Positions 5,100-7,487 of a stretch of 7,487 nucleotides of DNA are shown piece by piece (positions within the stretch are counted from its first letter, which is position 1; each line of letters starts with the position of its first letter). The DNA is taken from assembly GCA_023259315.1 (NCBI GenBank), contig JAHFQL010000061.1:1-7487 (forward strand). The letters run 5' to 3'. The position numbers and the translations under genes are program-made. The stretch is from Candidatus Woesearchaeota archaeon. Lineage in GTDB: Archaea; Nanoarchaeota; Nanoarchaeia; Woesearchaeales; GW2011-AR4. The notes under the pieces were generated by a model. The model did not search any database. It was not told where the DNA came from and saw only the letters and a list, made by a program, of their open reading frames with translations.

Positions 5100-5149
5100 G
5101 AGCAAATTGCTTAGAGATAATTCTAGGATATTAAAAAATTAAATTTGAC

Positions 5150-5154
5150 GGAGG
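5150..5154 (+). promoter_or_regulatory. Ribosome binding site that fixes the synthase start
   Basis: GGAGG lies 5 bases before the ATG at 5160. This favours that ATG over the in-frame TTG at 5145, which would overlap the site. It also shows that this gene is translated from an internal position of an mRNA, unlike the leaderless genes around it. Confidence 0.8.
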
Positions 5155-5159
5155 ACAAA

Positions 5160-6755
5160 ATGCCATTAAACGGTGTGGAGGTTTTGGAAACTGTAAGGGA
5201 TTGCGCACAAAGTCCCGATGTTGAAATAAAAAGCGTGGAAGACGCTTTATCGATTATAAATATAATGGACACGCTAGGTTATGCAGATATAATAGAGGCA
5301 GGATTTGCAGGAGCACATCCAATTTATGATACCATTACGAGAGAAGCAACACAGATGGGGCTTAGCGCTAAGGTGGCCACCTTTGGAAGATTGAGGGCAC
5401 CGAATACTTCAGTTGATGATTTTAGTAGAAATCCTTTCATAAAATACATTCTGGATTTGAATACTCCAGTTGTAGTTTTGGTTTACAAATCCTGGGACTA
5501 TCAAGTTCCTACAGTCGGGGCAACTTTAGATGAGAATCTTAAAATGCTTGAGGACACAGTAAGATTTTTTGTTAAACATGGCAAAGAAGTTATTGCAGAT
5601 GCAGAGTTTGCTACAGGCGCGTTTTTGGGCAAAATACAAAAAGGGGTTGAGCCTAATCTTGAATATCTTTTGTATTCTATGAGGATTGCCAAAGAAGCAG
5701 GCGCAAGAAAAATTGTGCTTTGCGATACAGAAGGAAAAATATTACCTCCTAATGTAGGCCCTCTTGTGAATGCTGCCATTACTGCACTAGGTGATAGAAA
5801 ATATGTTGGCTTTCATGGCCATGATGATCATGATGTTGGAAGCGCGAATAATTATTTGGCAATAATGTCTGGCGTATCGCATGTGCAAACCACTTTCCTT
5901 GGTCATGGAGAAAGAACCGGAAACGTAAGTTCAATAAATATGTTGGGTCTTTTAACTTCACCCTATCAAAGCAACCCATTAAAATTTGATATGACTCGCT
6001 TTAAAGAAGCAGCTGAAGTCATACACTTGCTTTTGACAGGCCGTCGATTGCCTAGCGATACCCCTTTTGTTGGAAATAATGCATTCACTCATAAAGGTGG
6101 AATGCATGGAGATGGAAATTTAAAATTGGATGACGCATATAACGCCCGTGACCCTGCAGAATTTGGAAACAAAGAAATATACCCAATTACTGACCAAGGA
6201 GGAACCGCTCATGTCGCATTAGCATTAGGTCTTGACAAAAGAGACCAGGTAGTAAGAAAAGTCTACGAAGCAGCAATGGGCCTTGTAGATGAAGGATACA
6301 AGTTAGAGCAATATCCAGCATTCCTCAAGCTTCTTGCAGCGAGAGCAAGAGAGGGTTACCAACCCCCATTTAAAATTATAGAAGATGCTCTGGATGAGAG
6401 CAGCCATGATGGAACCGTTAGTGATTACGCGCGGTTCAAAGTTGATGTTAATGGTCAACTTTATAAAATAAAAAAAGCGCAGGGCGCAGGTCCTGTCGAC
6501 GCAATTATTAAACCATTGGAAACCATTTTGAGAAGGCATTTCAGTTTGCCTACTTTTGACTTTAGGTTTGAGACGGATACGATACGGGGAAAGAAAAGTT
6601 CACAAGTTGTTTTAGGTGAGGCTTCATTCATAGTACCAAATGGCGATATTCCTAAGGTTTACACGATGCCGGGCATTTCATCTTCGATTACACAAGCCGG
6701 CATTAAAGCTATTACTGCTGGTCTGGAATATATGATTTTACAAGGCAAACATTAG
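5160..6755 (+). CDS. 2-isopropylmalate/(R)-citramalate synthase family protein
   Basis: A 531-aa member of the DRE-TIM metallolyase family, which condenses acetyl-CoA with a 2-oxo acid: 2-oxoisovalerate in leucine synthesis (LeuA) or pyruvate in the citramalate route to isoleucine (CimA). The barrel carries T-V-R-D-C-A-Q (11-17, with catalytic R13 and metal ligand D14), I-I-E-A-G (44-48), D-A-E (147-149) and I-V-L-C-D-T (185-190). It continues with the metal-binding H-G-H-D-D (H219, H221), G-H-G-E-R-T-G-N (248-255) and F-T-H-K-G-G-M-H (309-316). The C-terminal part (about 415-531), with A-G-P-V-D-A at 443-448, matches the regulatory domain of LeuA and CimA. Length and order resemble the long CimA type. 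Odd points: the usual D-T-T-L-R-D-G is L-E-T-V-R-D-C, and the usual H-T-H-N-D is H-G-H-D-D. An isoleucine-rich leader upstream favours CimA-like function; that is inference. The start is the ATG after GGAGG, not the TTG at 5145. Confidence 0.88.
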   Translation: MPLNGVEVLETVRDCAQSPDVEIKSVEDALSIINIMDTLGYADIIEAGFAGAHPIYDTITREATQMGLSAKVATFGRLRAPNTSVDDFSRNPFIKYILDLNTPVVVLVYKSWDYQVPTVGATLDENLKMLEDTVRFFVKHGKEVIADAEFATGAFLGKIQKGVEPNLEYLLYSMRIAKEAGARKIVLCDTEGKILPPNVGPLVNAAITALGDRKYVGFHGHDDHDVGSANNYLAIMSGVSHVQTTFLGHGERTGNVSSINMLGLLTSPYQSNPLKFDMTRFKEAAEVIHLLLTGRRLPSDTPFVGNNAFTHKGGMHGDGNLKLDDAYNARDPAEFGNKEIYPITDQGGTAHVALALGLDKRDQVVRKVYEAAMGLVDEGYKLEQYPAFLKLLAARAREGYQPPFKIIEDALDESSHDGTVSDYARFKVDVNGQLYKIKKAQGAGPVDAIIKPLETILRRHFSLPTFDFRFETDTIRGKKSSQVVLGEASFIVPNGDIPKVYTMPGISSSITQAGIKAITAGLEYMILQGKH

Positions 6756-6775
6756 AAAATAAATTATAAATTTTC
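6755..6775 (+). terminator. Hairpin/T-rich terminator after the synthase gene
   Basis: GAAAAT (6755-6760) pairs with ATTTTC (6770-6775) across an AT-rich loop right at the stop codon, and the region is T-rich on both strands. A second small stem, GAAAT (6809-6813) with ATTTC (6821-6825), lies closer to the end of the opposing gene. Together they fill the 90-base gap between convergent genes. Confidence 0.4.
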
Positions 6776-6845
6776 CTAAACCTAGTTTATTTCCAAAACT
6801 TTAATCTTGAAATATTGGGGATTTCAATTTTCGGCAGAAATATTA

Positions 6846-7349
6846 TTAGGGAGTCGGCTCTGAATATTTTGCTATGTGTTCAAGGCGTGGCTTAGCTAAT
6901 GTTACATAATCGCTTGTTTTCAAGGCCATTGAACGATCCAAGCGAGCTGCATTGAAGAAAATTTCGTCGTTTTTCAACAGTGATGGATCAACAATTAATT
7001 CCAGTTCAGGATTAAAAGAAAATGGAAGAATCGTGCCAGCAACACTGCCTGCCAGTCTTTCTGCAATTTCTGGAGTAGCAAAAGAGATGTATGTGCCATG
7101 AAATAATTCTTTAACTGCATTTAGATCTATTCTCGCATCGCCTGGGACAACACCCAAAACATACCTCGTTGCGTTCTTTCCAATCTTTACCATCATAACA
7201 ATGCACTTTGCCGCTTGTGAGACTTTGTTGCCACGCATTGGGCTGACAATTTCAGTTCGACCTTCTGGCGGATGGTCAATCAACTTATATTTTGTTTTAT
7301 GTTGTTCGAGAAATTCAATAAGTTGCACGTAGGTATTATTCATTGTCAT
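6846..7349 (-). CDS. YbaK/EbsC-family aminoacyl-tRNA deacylase
   Basis: A 167-aa cytoplasmic protein of the YbaK/ProX fold. Characterised members hydrolyse mischarged tRNA (for example Cys- or Ala-tRNA-Pro) as free-standing proofreading enzymes. The sequence fits one domain from end to end: an N-terminal helix (Y-V-Q-L-I-E-F-L-E-Q-H), then L-I-D-H (23-26), the conserved lysine in S-Q-A-A-K-C (K48) expected at the active site, V-V-P-G-D-A-R-I-D-L (67-76), G-S-V-A-G-T-I-L-P-F (101-110), and the D-P-S-L-L / E-I-F-F-N-A-A-R-L-D-R-S strand-helix region (121-140). The substrate cannot be told from sequence. The variant with E-G-R-T-E-I-V-S-P-M-R-G near the N-terminus is one I associate mainly with bacteria, so transfer is possible. 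The gene starts 23 bases after the L15e stop on the same strand, without a clear TATA or Shine-Dalgarno site, so read-through from L15e is plausible. A second ATG at 7343 would drop two residues. Confidence 0.88.
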   Translation of the reverse strand: MTMNNTYVQLIEFLEQHKTKYKLIDHPPEGRTEIVSPMRGNKVSQAAKCIVMMVKIGKNATRYVLGVVPGDARIDLNAVKELFHGTYISFATPEIAERLAGSVAGTILPFSFNPELELIVDPSLLKNDEIFFNAARLDRSMALKTSDYVTLAKPRLEHIAKYSEPTP

Positions 7350-7350
7350 A

Positions 7351-7378
7351 AATTAGTGTAGTCGAATATGGACTAATT
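7351..7378 (-). repeat. Inverted repeat between L15e and YbaK genes
   Basis: AATTAGT (7351-7357) and ACTAATT (7372-7378) form a perfect 7-base inverted repeat with a 14-base loop. It covers the L15e stop codon and ends just before the YbaK start codon. It could weaken read-through, mark an RNA end, or act as an operator for the YbaK gene. There is no T-run of note after it. Confidence 0.4.
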
Positions 7379-7487
7379 CCCAGCTCTATGGTGCGATCTC
7401 AGGCTAGGCCTTATTTTCTCTGCGCCTTTGCCTTTATGCAAAAGTCCCCTTCCCCTTTTTCCTGCGCTTGTAAGGCCTCTTTCTGAC
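7373..7487 (-). CDS. rpl15e: Ribosomal protein L15e, C-terminal fragment
   Basis: Large-subunit ribosomal protein found in archaea and eukaryotes. The minus-strand frame entering from the right edge gives 37 residues and then TAG at 7375-7373. It includes [13 protein letters not shown] (about residues 3-15 of the fragment), then [13 protein letters not shown] (18-30) and the end S-H-H-R-A-G-N. The pattern R-G-L-T-S-A-G, then K-G-K-G-A-E-K-x-R-P-S-x-R, is the conserved C-terminus of L15e. The DNA is GC-richer here than in the accessory part, as often seen in ribosomal protein genes. The rest of the gene lies beyond the window. Two other minus-strand frames are open over part of this stretch, but neither matches a known protein end. 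Confidence 0.88.
   Translation of the reverse strand, partial: SERGLTSAGKRGRGLLHKGKGAEKIRPSLRSHHRAGN

Noticed and set aside
5145..5159. Upstream TTG start for the synthase adding five residues
   Set aside because: That start would overlap the GGAGG site, which is ideally placed for the ATG at 5160.
5501..6539. Three minus-strand frames (5501-5779, 5779-5979, 6303-6539) opposite the synthase gene
   Set aside because: They are antisense to an intact, motif-rich gene, have no promoter or ribosome binding site I can see, and resemble no protein.
7388..7486. Plus-strand 32-codon frame at the right end, and two alternative minus-strand frames ending at 7434 and 7411
   Set aside because: The third minus-strand frame carries the conserved L15e C-terminus, which explains this DNA; the others are overlapping shadows.

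Overview
The window comes from an AT-rich archaeal chromosome. The best evidence is at the right edge, where the minus strand carries the last 37 codons of ribosomal protein L15e, a protein found in archaea and eukaryotes but not bacteria. Several genes also have a TATA-like box starting 29 to 34 bases before the start codon with no Shine-Dalgarno site, the layout of leaderless archaeal mRNAs. I cannot assign a lineage; a small-genome (DPANN-type) archaeon is a guess.

Layout, left to right. (1) 1-59, minus: the N-terminus of an ABC transporter ATPase, cut by the window edge. (2) 60-362: an intergenic stretch with a GC-rich hairpin-forming patch. (3) 363-982, plus: an antitoxin/RelE-type toxin pair overlapping by 4 bases. 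(4) 1030-2829, minus: two unrecognised genes (116 and 477 aa), probably one operon, converging on the toxin pair. Blocks 3 and 4 are bracketed by collinear inverted repeat blocks (185-310 and 2899-2950). (5) 3013-4407, minus: pyruvate kinase. (6) 4408-5159: about 750 bases without a long gene but dense in apparent control sequence. It holds a mirror-symmetric divergent control region centred near 4507.5, a 13-codon reading frame, a doubtful 62-aa frame, and a leaderless 23-codon leader ORF with 11 isoleucine codons followed by a hairpin. (7) 5160-6755, plus: a 2-isopropylmalate/(R)-citramalate synthase family enzyme. (8) 6846-7349, minus: a YbaK-type aminoacyl-tRNA deacylase. (9) 7373-7487, minus: the L15e C-terminus.

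How the parts may work together. The standout is 4969-5162: an isoleucine-codon-rich leader, then a hairpin, then a synthase from the branched-chain amino-acid pathway. This is the classic plan of leader-peptide attenuation, here in an archaeon, and it would favour an isoleucine-related (citramalate) role for the enzyme. The second notable region is upstream of pyruvate kinase: two divergent promoters with identical geometry flank an array of 12-base repeats, suggesting a shared operator. The toxin pair and the two unknown genes look like an accessory islet between housekeeping genes. All functional statements rest on reading motifs by eye; no database search was possible.
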